Assembly: GCA_034440235.1 (NCBI GenBank)
Contig: JAWXBR010000050.1
Location: 1 to 25,052, forward strand
DNA: 25,052 bases
DNA from: JAWXBR01 sp034440235
GTDB lineage: Bacteria > Bacteroidota > Ignavibacteria > Kapaibacteriales > Kapaibacteriaceae
Direction: 5' to 3'
Both the position numbers and the translations under genes were made by a program. Within the stretch, counting starts at the first letter, position 1, and each line of letters starts with the position of its first letter. The notes beneath the pieces are model-generated. The model was not told the origin of the DNA. It made no database searches and saw nothing but the letters and a program-made list of their open reading frames with translations. Shown here in pieces: positions 1-6,273 of the stretch.

Positions 1-1
1 A

Positions 2-532
2 CGTCCAGACAACCGCGGCCCACGTCGCGAAGGCCACGGTGGTCCACGGCCAGATAATCGCGGCCCACGTCGCGAAGGTCCAGGCGGACCCCGTCCGGAC
101 AACCGAGGTCCTCGTCGCGAAGGTCCAGGCGGGCCCCGTCCGGACAACCGCGGTCCTCGTCGCGAAGGTCCAGGCGGACCCCGTCCGGACAACCGAGGTC
201 CTCGTCGCGAAGGACAAGCCGGACCATATACAGACAATCGAGGCCCACGTCCAGATAACCGCGGCCCACGTCGCGAAGGTCCAGGCGGACCACGCCCTGA
301 CAACCGCGGCCCACGTCGCGAAGGACAGGCTGGACCAAATACAGACAACCGCGGACCACGTCGCGAGGGACAGGCTGGACCATATACAGACAACCGCGGA
401 CCACGTCGCGAGGGTCCCGGCGGGCCACGCCCAGACAACCGCGGCCCACGCCGTGAAGGACAGACAGGACCGTATACAGACAATCGAGGACCACGACCTG
501 ACAACCGCGGCCCACGCCGCGAAGGACCGCCA
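2..532 (+). repeat. 45-bp in-frame tandem repeat
   Basis: Ten full 45-bp units (five from 2 to 226, five from 248 to 472) plus a degenerate last unit from 494, interrupted by two 21-bp half units at 227-247 and 473-493 that both encode YTDNRGP. Units differ mostly at codon third positions and in the PGGP/QAGP/HGGP segment. The pattern fits expansion by slippage or unequal recombination, with the frame kept. Confidence 0.92.
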
Positions 533-913
533 AGAGGTGGGGGCCAGGGACGTTCGCAAGGTGGGCGTCCACAGGGCGGCCGTTCACAAGGTGGTCGACC
601 GCAGGGGCGTGCAAGAGGCGAGGGCGGCGAACCGAACTTCAATCGCGCCGATGCCAATTACAGCGCACTCGACCCTACGTTACAACGTAGACGATTTACG
701 CGTGGCGGTGGAACTCCTAAAGGGGGCGGCCGAGGCCTAAGGGGCAAGACGGGTTCGTCTCCGGCACGTAAGCGTGCTCCACAGGACTTAAGAGGTCGCG
801 TCTATACTAAAGATGGTTACATTAGTAAAGACTTCACCGATCAGAGCAAACCAACAGAAAGAACATTAAGACCACGTCGCAAGAAGCCACCTACGGACAA
901 TGGCGGCGAGTAG
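2..913 (+). CDS. Arg/Gly/Pro-rich repeat tail of a truncated protein (5' end outside window)
   Basis: The frame beginning at base 2 is open to the TAG at 911-913 and has no start in the window, so this is the C-terminal ~303 residues of a longer protein. Residues 1-177 are a 15-residue tandem repeat (RPDNRGPRREGPGGP and variants ending in QAGP), followed by a GRSQGG/RPQGG-type RGG stretch to about residue 210, then a basic end with LRGRVYTKDGYISKDF and RPRRKKPP. Such RGG-like disordered tails are known on bacterial RNA-binding proteins, for example some DEAD-box helicases and pseudouridine synthases; which domain lies upstream cannot be seen. An overlapping ATG-initiated frame (39-740) is also open, but only because the repeat unit is a multiple of three; it lacks the sensible non-repeat C-terminus. 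Confident that this frame is coding; function inferred only from composition. Confidence 0.8.
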   Translation, partial: RPDNRGPRREGHGGPRPDNRGPRREGPGGPRPDNRGPRREGPGGPRPDNRGPRREGPGGPRPDNRGPRREGQAGPYTDNRGPRPDNRGPRREGPGGPRPDNRGPRREGQAGPNTDNRGPRREGQAGPYTDNRGPRREGPGGPRPDNRGPRREGQTGPYTDNRGPRPDNRGPRREGPPRGGGQGRSQGGRPQGGRSQGGRPQGRARGEGGEPNFNRADANYSALDPTLQRRRFTRGGGTPKGGGRGLRGKTGSSPARKRAPQDLRGRVYTKDGYISKDFTDQSKPTERTLRPRRKKPPTDNGGE

Positions 914-925
914 AATGTTAGATCG

Positions 926-1309
926 ATGACGCCCTTCATAGCCTCAAGCATTTTCGCAGTGCTATCTGTTTTCGCAGTTGCCTTTCAGATTGCGTTGGTG
1001 TTTGGAGCACCATGGGGTAACCTTACTCTTGGCGGCAAGTACACTGGCGCACTTCCCATAAGAGTGCGTCCAGCAGCGGCGGTGTCAGCAATGCTCATTG
1101 TTATCATGGCCCTTATCGTTCTCATACGAGCACAAATGCTCTTACCTGATTTGTACGATTTGTCCAGGACTGCTATCTGGGTTACGGTAGCATATTTGGC
1201 ATTAGGAACGACGCTCAATACGATTACGCCGAGCAAGTCAGAGCGTATGCTTTGGATGCCGATTATTCTTGTAATGCTTGCTATGGCGCTTGTGGTTGCT
1301 TTGTACTAA
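926..1309 (+). CDS. Small four-helix membrane protein, function unknown
   Basis: 127 residues. Four hydrophobic segments can be read: about 5-28, 50-67, 81-97 and 108-126. A short polar motif (TPSKSERMLWMP, residues 101-112) sits before the last helix and resembles a conserved feature of small bacterial membrane proteins of unknown role. The ATG at 926 lies 12 bases after the stop of the repeat-tail gene; the next gene starts 38 bases after its stop, so the three may be co-transcribed. No catalytic residues or cofactor motif are visible. No function assigned. Confidence 0.75.
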   Translation: MTPFIASSIFAVLSVFAVAFQIALVFGAPWGNLTLGGKYTGALPIRVRPAAAVSAMLIVIMALIVLIRAQMLLPDLYDLSRTAIWVTVAYLALGTTLNTITPSKSERMLWMPIILVMLAMALVVALY

Positions 1310-1347
1310 CATTGCCGATACACTTTCACAAATACGGACGTAACGGT

Positions 1348-2232
1348 ATGCGGGAGACACTAGCATTACTTTTGTTGATGGTTGTTCTGCCGGTCTGGAC
1401 GCTAGCCCAGAACGATACTGCAAGCAAAAAAGAAAAAGCTGAAATGGGTGAACTCTCACTCCAGCGATTCAATTTCTCGAATCGACGACCTGCTGTAGGC
1501 CTATTTGGAGGCATGACTTCGTATGAGCGGAACGACATAAGCGCAAACCTCGAAAACGCCATTGCCATTGGGCTTGAACTTGGTTTTCGGAGAGATAATT
1601 CTGAATCGACTACCACTCTTAGCTCGCTCTTTTCAGAGGGTATTTACTTCTCGTTTCACAAAGGTGCGACTGGAGCACCTGATAGCCTTTCTCAGATGGG
1701 AAGGTCGTTTAACGCGCTAAAATTTGGAGTCGCTGCACGTAACGGATATGGTTATAAATTTGGTTCAGGTCCACAAGGAATCATCTTTCTGCATGGATCG
1801 AGCTCTTTATCATGGACAGTTTTAAACGTACCTGACGACTCGATAGCACGCGCAGGCGGCGAACCTTTAGCAGATTTCGGCTCTAGTGTTCGCTTTGGCG
1901 ATGCATGGATGCCCGCCATCGAATTCCGTATTGCAGAACCCGTGAGCTTACAGTTGCAATACACGTGGAGCCAGGTCTTTCCTCGACACATGTTTTGGTA
2001 CTGGTTAGGAAGCGGGACGATAGAGGCTGTTGCGGATGCGCTTACTGTGTACTTCGTGAAAGAGATTGCGCAGTCATCACCTGTTGCTACACCCATTATG
2101 TACTTCCTGCTTCGCAATGGTGTGTCGGCCGCCTTTAAAGCATTGCGCATGGACAACATGAACTGGCCATTTGCAACAGAAGCCCCGCTGAACATGCACA
2201 CGTTCAGCATTGGGGCTACGATTATTTTCTAA
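1348..2232 (+). CDS. Exported, probable outer-membrane beta-barrel protein
   Basis: 294 residues from the ATG at 1348. This start is preferred over an in-frame ATG at 1252, which lies inside the previous gene and would put 32 unlikely residues before a clear signal peptide (MRETLALLLLMVVLPVWTLA, cleavage before Gln-Asn). The mature protein alternates hydrophobic and polar residues, is rich in Gly, Ser and aromatics, and ends in FSIGATIIF, a terminal aromatic typical of outer-membrane barrel insertion signals. Residues 80-110 and 190-215 look like strand-rich segments (for example EFRIAEPVSLQLQYTW). No family recognised. Outer-membrane location is inferred from the signal peptide and C-terminus. 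Confidence 0.75.
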   Translation: MRETLALLLLMVVLPVWTLAQNDTASKKEKAEMGELSLQRFNFSNRRPAVGLFGGMTSYERNDISANLENAIAIGLELGFRRDNSESTTTLSSLFSEGIYFSFHKGATGAPDSLSQMGRSFNALKFGVAARNGYGYKFGSGPQGIIFLHGSSSLSWTVLNVPDDSIARAGGEPLADFGSSVRFGDAWMPAIEFRIAEPVSLQLQYTWSQVFPRHMFWYWLGSGTIEAVADALTVYFVKEIAQSSPVATPIMYFLLRNGVSAAFKALRMDNMNWPFATEAPLNMHTFSIGATIIF

Positions 2233-2360
2233 ACGAACAGCACCCGGTTCCGTGCGTGGTCTTGTAGAGTCAACATGAACAGCACCCGATTCCGTGCGGG
2301 GTCTTGTAGAGTCAACATGAACAGCACCCGATTCCGTGCGGGGTCTTGTAGAGTCAACAC
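2229..2360 (-). other. Possible 43-codon peptide ORF spanning the 42-bp repeats
   Basis: Read on the minus strand, the array is open in one frame. A TAG sits directly before a GTG at 2360, then three 14-residue units (V/MLTLQDPARNRVLF, the third with His for Pro) run to GTT-TAG at 2229-2234, inside the end of the upstream gene. Units 2 and 3 begin with ATG. Between unit 1 and the others one change is silent (Asn AAT to AAC) and one alters the residue, which does not show selection either way. This may be chance openness of a 42-bp repeat. No ribosome binding site was seen. Confidence 0.2.
2235..2360. repeat. Three 42-bp intergenic tandem repeats
   Basis: Units at 2235-2276, 2277-2318 and 2319-2360 lie head to tail between convergent genes. 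Units 2 and 3 differ only at their last base; unit 1 differs from unit 2 at two positions. Each unit holds a short dyad (GCAC/GTGC, 8-base loop). On the plus strand each unit has an in-frame TAG when read in the phase of the previous gene. On the minus strand the array is open (see the separate entry). No spacers, so not a CRISPR. Confidence 0.93.
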
Positions 2361-2375
2361 CTATTGTAAGTCTGT

Positions 2376-3611
2376 CTAGTCGAGGCTTACTTCAACTTCG
2401 TTGCGCGTTATGTCTTCGATGGTTTCGCGCGACCGAATGATGTGTGCTTTGCCGTTGTGAATCATTACTTCGGGCGGACGAAAACGCGAGTTGTAATTCG
2501 ATGCCATGGTAAAGCCGTACGCACCAGCATTCAAAAAGCACAACACATCGCCTTCGTGGATTTCAGCAATCTTTCTGTCCCAGCCGAATGTATCGGTCTC
2601 ACAGATGTAGCCCACAACTGTGTAGATGCGCGGCGTGCCATTCGGATTGTTGACGTTTAGAATGTGGTGGTAGGAGTTGTAGAGCATCGGACGTATCAGG
2701 TGATTGAGTCCGGAGTTTACGCCAGCAAACACAGTCGCAGTAGTCTGCTTAAGAACGTTTACCGTCGCAAGAAAATAGCCTGCTTCGCTCACGAGAAACT
2801 TGCCTGGCTCGAACCACACTTCGACAGGTGTCTCACGCGTAGAGTTGAACTCGATGATGCGAGCAGAAAGTTTTGCTCCAAGGGTTTCGATGTCGGTTGC
2901 ATTGTCCTCTGGCTTGTACGCAACCTTGAAGCCCGATCCCAAATCAATAAAGCGAAGCTCCGGAAACAACGACGCTGTTTCGAAAAGGATCTCAGCCCCT
3001 TGCAGGAAGACGTCCGCATCGAGAATATCACTGCCTGTGTGCATGTGAAGTCCGTTCACATGCATACCATGCGACGCTACAATACGCTGCACATGACGTA
3101 GTTGATGGATGCTAATGCCAAACTTCGAATCGATGTGTCCGGTGCTGATGCGTTCGTTCCCGCCGGCCATGATGTGCGGGTTAATGCGCACGCAGACAGG
3201 AACACGACCGCCATACTCGTGTCCGAATCGTTCGAGGACCGAAATAGTATCGATGTTTATAATAACACCAGCATCGACGGCTTCACGCAGTTCCTCGAAC
3301 GACACCATGTTGGGCGTGTAGAGAATTTCCGACGGTTTGAATCCAGCCTGAAGTCCGAGGCGTACCTCTTGAATGCTTACTGTGTCGAGCCCCGTTCCCA
3401 GCGCCTTAACAACACGCAGGATGTTCACGTTTGTGAGTGCCTTGCATGCGTACATGATGCGCACGGGTGTGGACGAAAACGCGTTTTGCAGGCGTCGCAC
3501 CTGACGTTCAATGATTGCCGTGTCGTAGACGTAGACTGGTGTGCCCGCGAGGTCGACGATGTCTTGTATAGGGACGCCCCCTATGGTGTAGCTGCCGTTT
3601 ATCAGTTCCAT
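2376..3611 (-). CDS. lysA: Diaminopimelate decarboxylase
   Basis: 411 residues, the normal length for LysA. It is a PLP fold-type III enzyme that converts meso-diaminopimelate to L-lysine in the cytoplasm, the last step of lysine synthesis. Visible features: the PLP lysine in YACKAL (Lys57); HIDSKFGI at 159-166; HMHTGSD near 189; the glycine-rich phosphate loop LGSGFK (224-229); EPGK at 268-271; CETDTFG with active-site Cys337; and GAYGFTMASNYN (363-374), which carries the PLP-contacting Tyr. ATG start at 3611. It is the last gene of a minus-strand group with the DUF1232 and DUF3098 genes (53-base gap). These neighbours say little about lysine metabolism; the link is probably transcriptional only. 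Confidence 0.96.
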   Translation of the reverse strand: MELINGSYTIGGVPIQDIVDLAGTPVYVYDTAIIERQVRRLQNAFSSTPVRIMYACKALTNVNILRVVKALGTGLDTVSIQEVRLGLQAGFKPSEILYTPNMVSFEELREAVDAGVIINIDTISVLERFGHEYGGRVPVCVRINPHIMAGGNERISTGHIDSKFGISIHQLRHVQRIVASHGMHVNGLHMHTGSDILDADVFLQGAEILFETASLFPELRFIDLGSGFKVAYKPEDNATDIETLGAKLSARIIEFNSTRETPVEVWFEPGKFLVSEAGYFLATVNVLKQTTATVFAGVNSGLNHLIRPMLYNSYHHILNVNNPNGTPRIYTVVGYICETDTFGWDRKIAEIHEGDVLCFLNAGAYGFTMASNYNSRFRPPEVMIHNGKAHIIRSRETIEDITRNEVEVSLD

Positions 3612-3664
3612 AGCGGCGAATTTACGGAGTCGGGAGGTGGAAAACCGGCGAAAGAACGCAGGTG

Positions 3665-4087
3665 TTACGGCGTCGAGCCGAGGAATTTGGCGACGTGTTG
3701 CTTATAGCGGTCGATCTCTGAAGCGAGACGTTTAACGACAAGACCGACGACAACAGTGTCGTCGAGAAATCCGATTACCGGCAAATAGTCTGGTGTTGCA
3801 TCGGTTGGCAGCAGAAAGTATACCAGTGCACCAACAATTAATCCACGCGTTGGCCACGATAAGTCGAACGACTTGTCGCGCACCATCTTATACAATGTGC
3901 CAACGTTGAGCAAGAGCTCGGGAATTGCACGAATGAGAGTCTTCTTGCGAAGCTTGCGATCTACTTGGTGAAGTACACGCTGTTCTTCGGTCGTCGAGAG
4001 GTCGCGACGTCGGTCTGACACGCTGTTCGGTTCCCGCGATTTTCTTCTTAGTTCTCTTCGTTCTTCTGACGTGCCATAATGGCCCAT
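3665..4087 (-). CDS. DUF1232 (YkvA-like) membrane protein
   Basis: 140 residues from the ATG at 4087. The C-terminal half carries the DUF1232 signature: a hydrophobic segment (GLIVGALVYFLLPTDATPDY) followed by LPVIGFLDDTVVVGLVVK, with the conserved P-D-x-L-P and D-D pair. The N-terminal ~45 residues are highly charged (Arg/Lys/Glu) and probably cytoplasmic. The family function is unknown. This start overlaps the end of the DUF3098 gene by 40 bases in another frame; a GTG at 4021 would remove the overlap, and an ATG at 4156 would extend it deeper into the neighbour, which is unlikely. The domain call is firm, the start is not. Confidence 0.85.
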   Translation of the reverse strand: MGHYGTSEERRELRRKSREPNSVSDRRRDLSTTEEQRVLHQVDRKLRKKTLIRAIPELLLNVGTLYKMVRDKSFDLSWPTRGLIVGALVYFLLPTDATPDYLPVIGFLDDTVVVGLVVKRLASEIDRYKQHVAKFLGSTP

Positions 4088-4317
4088 GGTATCACCACAC
4101 AATAGCCGATAATTAAAACGACGGGTGCTACGCTCACAGAGAGCGGATTGTCCCATGTTGTGTAGATACCCATCGACAACAGAACAAACCCGATAAGAAG
4201 CACTGCAATGCCAGCACCGAGATAGATAAAGTTCTTAGTTGTAAGGGGGAATACCCATGACGTGCGCTTTGCCGCTGTTTTTGATGCGCTTCTATACTTC
4301 GATGTTGGTGTTGCCAT
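4048..4317 (-). CDS. DUF3098 small membrane protein
   Basis: 89 residues. After a basic N-terminus (about 1-24) come two membrane segments, roughly 29-50 (FIYLGAGIAVLLIGFVLLSM) and 63-82 (VAPVVLIIGYCVVIPWAIM), separated by a short loop. The segment L-T-x-x-N-F at the start of helix 1, the V-A-P before helix 2 and the A-I-M end match the DUF3098 family, a small family typical of Bacteroidota with no known function; in other genomes it is often found near cell-division or protein-export genes. First gene of the minus-strand group leading to lysA; its promoter must lie in 4318-4400, divergent from the DUF1111 gene. Confidence 0.85.
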   Translation of the reverse strand: MATPTSKYRSASKTAAKRTSWVFPLTTKNFIYLGAGIAVLLIGFVLLSMGIYTTWDNPLSVSVAPVVLIIGYCVVIPWAIMARQKNEEN

Positions 4318-4432
4318 GGCTTTTCTTGTTGACTAAGAAATATCGAATCGAAAATAACGAAATCGCAGCCGTAATAGGTCTCTAGAACCCGTGGACGGTG
4401 TTATCAGCCGCAGTTCTTCTTCCCTAGAGTGT

Positions 4433-4461
4433 TCTAATTCTCTCACGGACATAGAATTAGA
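4433..4461. promoter_or_regulatory. Perfect 9-bp inverted repeat upstream of the DUF1111 gene
   Basis: TCTAATTCT, 11 bases, AGAATTAGA. It lies 70-99 bases upstream of the chosen ATG at 4532 and about 115 bases from the divergent DUF3098 start. No T-tract follows, so it is more like an operator for a dimeric regulator than a terminator. Regulator unknown. Confidence 0.5.
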
Positions 4462-4531
4462 CAACACATTAATTATTTACCCTCGACTAAATGTTTATAT
4501 TGCGGCCTCAATAAGCACTCAATCGTTTTCT

Positions 4532-5752
4532 ATGAACTTCTACACGTGGACCATGGCACTCGCACTGGCTCTGGTACTGACTTCATGCGACGTTTTTGCA
4601 CCTGGAGCACCCGCACCCGATGCTACCTTGGTCGGACCAATGTCCGAGCTTACGGCAGAACAACGACAAGCGCATTTACGTGGTGACGAAGAATTTGGAC
4701 GCGTTTTTGGTCGGTTCGATGGCCTCGGTCCAATCTTCGTATCCTCCTCCTGCGAAGGCTGTCACGCTGGCGACGGAAAAGGCCACCCTTCGACCTTCCT
4801 AACACGGTACGGCCGGATGACGCCCACGGGCTTCGATCCGTTGAGCTCGTTAGGTGGACCTCAACTGCAGCACCTGGCGGTGTACGGACATGTTGGCGAG
4901 AGCATTCCTATCGAGGCAACAGGAGTTTCTCGACTGATGGCCCCGTCGGTTGCCGGTCTCGGTTTTCTCGAAGCCGTCGACGATGCCACGATCCTGGCAT
5001 TAGCAGACCGACTCGATGCCAATGGCGATGGCATAAGTGGTATTCCGAACTACTCCGAGCCCCCTGACTTCGTTAGCCCCTTACCGGCGCACGTGCCATT
5101 GAATGGCAAGTACATCGGACGCTTCGGACGCAAGGCGGGTACAATAGATCTGTTGCAACAAGTCGCGACTGCCTATCTGCAGGACATGGGTGTGACGTCG
5201 GACTTCTTCATGAAGGATTTGCACAACATGCAATCGGGTCCGATTACCGGCGACGACGCCCCCGACCCCGAGGTCTCTGCGAACATTGTGCACCGCGTTG
5301 CCTTCTACCTGCGCACACTGCGCGCACCTGAACGACGCAATGCGTCGGACGCTGCAGTTAAGAACGGCGAACGTCATTTCGCTGCCGTTGGATGTGCATC
5401 GTGTCACGTGCCCACACTCACAACAGGTGCATCGACACTTGCACCCCTCGACCGCCGCGAATTCCATCCGTATACAGATTTACTACTACACGACATGGGT
5501 CCAGAGCTCGACGATGGGTACACCGAAGGCACTGCAACAACTTCTGAATGGCGGACAACGCCGTTGTGGGGACTCGGACTTTCCGGAGCATCTCAAGGGG
5601 GAACGGGCTTCTTCTTGCATGACGGTCGTGCACACACGCTAAACGATGCAATTATGCTGCATGGTGGGGAAGGGGCTCAAAGCAGGGGGCTCTATCAAGC
5701 GTTATCAGAAACCGAACGCAGAGAACTACTCCTATTTTTAGAATCGTTGTGA
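4532..5752 (+). CDS. DUF1111 di-heme oxidoreductase (putative peroxidase) lipoprotein
   Basis: 406 residues from ATG 4532. The start is chosen because it gives a lipoprotein signal (LALVLTSC, Cys19); an in-frame ATG at 4391 would add 47 unlikely residues. There are two c-type heme sites, CEGCH (Cys74-His78) and CASCH (Cys288-His292). Family-typical stretches: SVAGLGFLEAV, DxNGDGISG (a possible Ca2+-like loop near 163), the LLLHDMGPELDDG block, WRTTPLWGLG and FFLHDGRAHTLNDAIMLHGGEG. The DUF1111 family is annotated as thiol oxidoreductase or cytochrome c peroxidase-like; substrate unproven. As a lipoprotein it would sit in the periplasm or on the outer membrane. It precedes a Rieske lipoprotein and a barrel on the same strand, suggesting a shared extracytoplasmic redox role. 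Confidence 0.9.
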   Translation: MNFYTWTMALALALVLTSCDVFAPGAPAPDATLVGPMSELTAEQRQAHLRGDEEFGRVFGRFDGLGPIFVSSSCEGCHAGDGKGHPSTFLTRYGRMTPTGFDPLSSLGGPQLQHLAVYGHVGESIPIEATGVSRLMAPSVAGLGFLEAVDDATILALADRLDANGDGISGIPNYSEPPDFVSPLPAHVPLNGKYIGRFGRKAGTIDLLQQVATAYLQDMGVTSDFFMKDLHNMQSGPITGDDAPDPEVSANIVHRVAFYLRTLRAPERRNASDAAVKNGERHFAAVGCASCHVPTLTTGASTLAPLDRREFHPYTDLLLHDMGPELDDGYTEGTATTSEWRTTPLWGLGLSGASQGGTGFFLHDGRAHTLNDAIMLHGGEGAQSRGLYQALSETERRELLLFLESL

Positions 5753-5765
5753 TGCGCGCTCGGAG

Positions 5766-5825
5766 CAATTGTAATCTTCTTTTTTTATGACACGATTGTA
5801 ATCTTCTTTTGGAGCATTTGTAAAC
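5766..5825 (+). promoter_or_regulatory. Three TTGTAAWC direct repeats before the Rieske gene
   Basis: TTGTAATC at 5769-5776 and 5796-5803, and TTGTAAAC at 5818-5825, ending one base before the ATG at 5827. The first two share a longer match (ATTGTAATCTTCTTTT), and the first and third share a GGAGCA prefix. Spacings of 27 and 22 bases. This may be local duplication of the leader, or repeated binding sites. Confidence 0.45.
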
Positions 5826-5826
5826 T

Positions 5827-6255
5827 ATGCAACGATCTGATTTTTTGCGAACGACCGGAATAGCCAGCCTTACAGTATTGGGTGGAGCCGTTTGTATTAC
5901 TCCTTTGCTCACAGGATGTGCTGCTGGCAAGTACATAGACGGTACAGAAGCAAGTGGCACCATTACTGTGCCTCTCAGTGCATTCACAGACCAACCATCG
6001 GCAATAGTGCGAAAGACCGGGATGATGAAGGGTCCGATACATGTGGTGCGCAATTCCGACAACACATTTGTTGCCCTGTCTCTCTTGTGCACACACAAGG
6101 GCTGTGTTGTGCGACCAGTAGGCAACGCATTCGAATGTCCGTGCCACGGCAGCGAATTCGATTCGAAAGGTGCAGTGCTCTCACCTCCGGCTAAAGAGCC
6201 GTTAGTGCAGTATGCTACAACGACAGACGGCACGTACGTACACATTAAACTTTAA
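5827..6255 (+). CDS. Rieske [2Fe-2S] lipoprotein
   Basis: 142 residues. The cluster-binding boxes are complete: CTHKGC (Cys88, His90, Cys93) and CPCHGSEF (Cys104, Cys106, His107). By family precedent Cys88/His90/Cys104/His107 bind the [2Fe-2S] cluster and Cys93/Cys106 form the disulfide of high-potential cytochrome bc-type Rieske domains. The C-terminal PPAKEPL matches the Rieske Pro loop. The N-terminus is RSDFLRTT, a hydrophobic stretch and a lipobox LLTGC (Cys31). The Tat-type motif has Ser in place of the second Arg. No cytochrome b gene is nearby, so it is not obviously part of a bc complex. Starts 74 bases after the DUF1111 stop; the barrel gene follows after 18 bases. Confidence 0.93.
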   Translation: MQRSDFLRTTGIASLTVLGGAVCITPLLTGCAAGKYIDGTEASGTITVPLSAFTDQPSAIVRKTGMMKGPIHVVRNSDNTFVALSLLCTHKGCVVRPVGNAFECPCHGSEFDSKGAVLSPPAKEPLVQYATTTDGTYVHIKL

Positions 6256-6273
6256 TAGTATGTTTGTCCGCCT

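Noticed and set aside
39..740. ATG-initiated 233-residue frame through the 45-bp repeats
   Set aside because: The frame starting at base 2 gives a coherent Arg/Gly-rich tail and a sensible basic C-terminus up to a stop just before the next gene; the other frame is open only because the repeat is a multiple of three.
2235..2360. CRISPR array
   Set aside because: The three 42-bp units are contiguous with no spacers, and no cas genes are present.
3102..3707. 201-residue plus-strand frame opposite lysA
   Set aside because: It is antisense to a full-length LysA with all motifs and has no domain of its own.
5652..6245. 197-residue minus-strand frame
   Set aside because: It is antisense to the Rieske gene and the end of the DUF1111 gene; no signal or motif.
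6259..6266. TATGTTTG, an exact TAnnTTTG -7 match just before the barrel gene
   Set aside because: No -33 element at the right distance, and the start codon is only 8 bases downstream; it is probably chance inside a co-transcribed gap.
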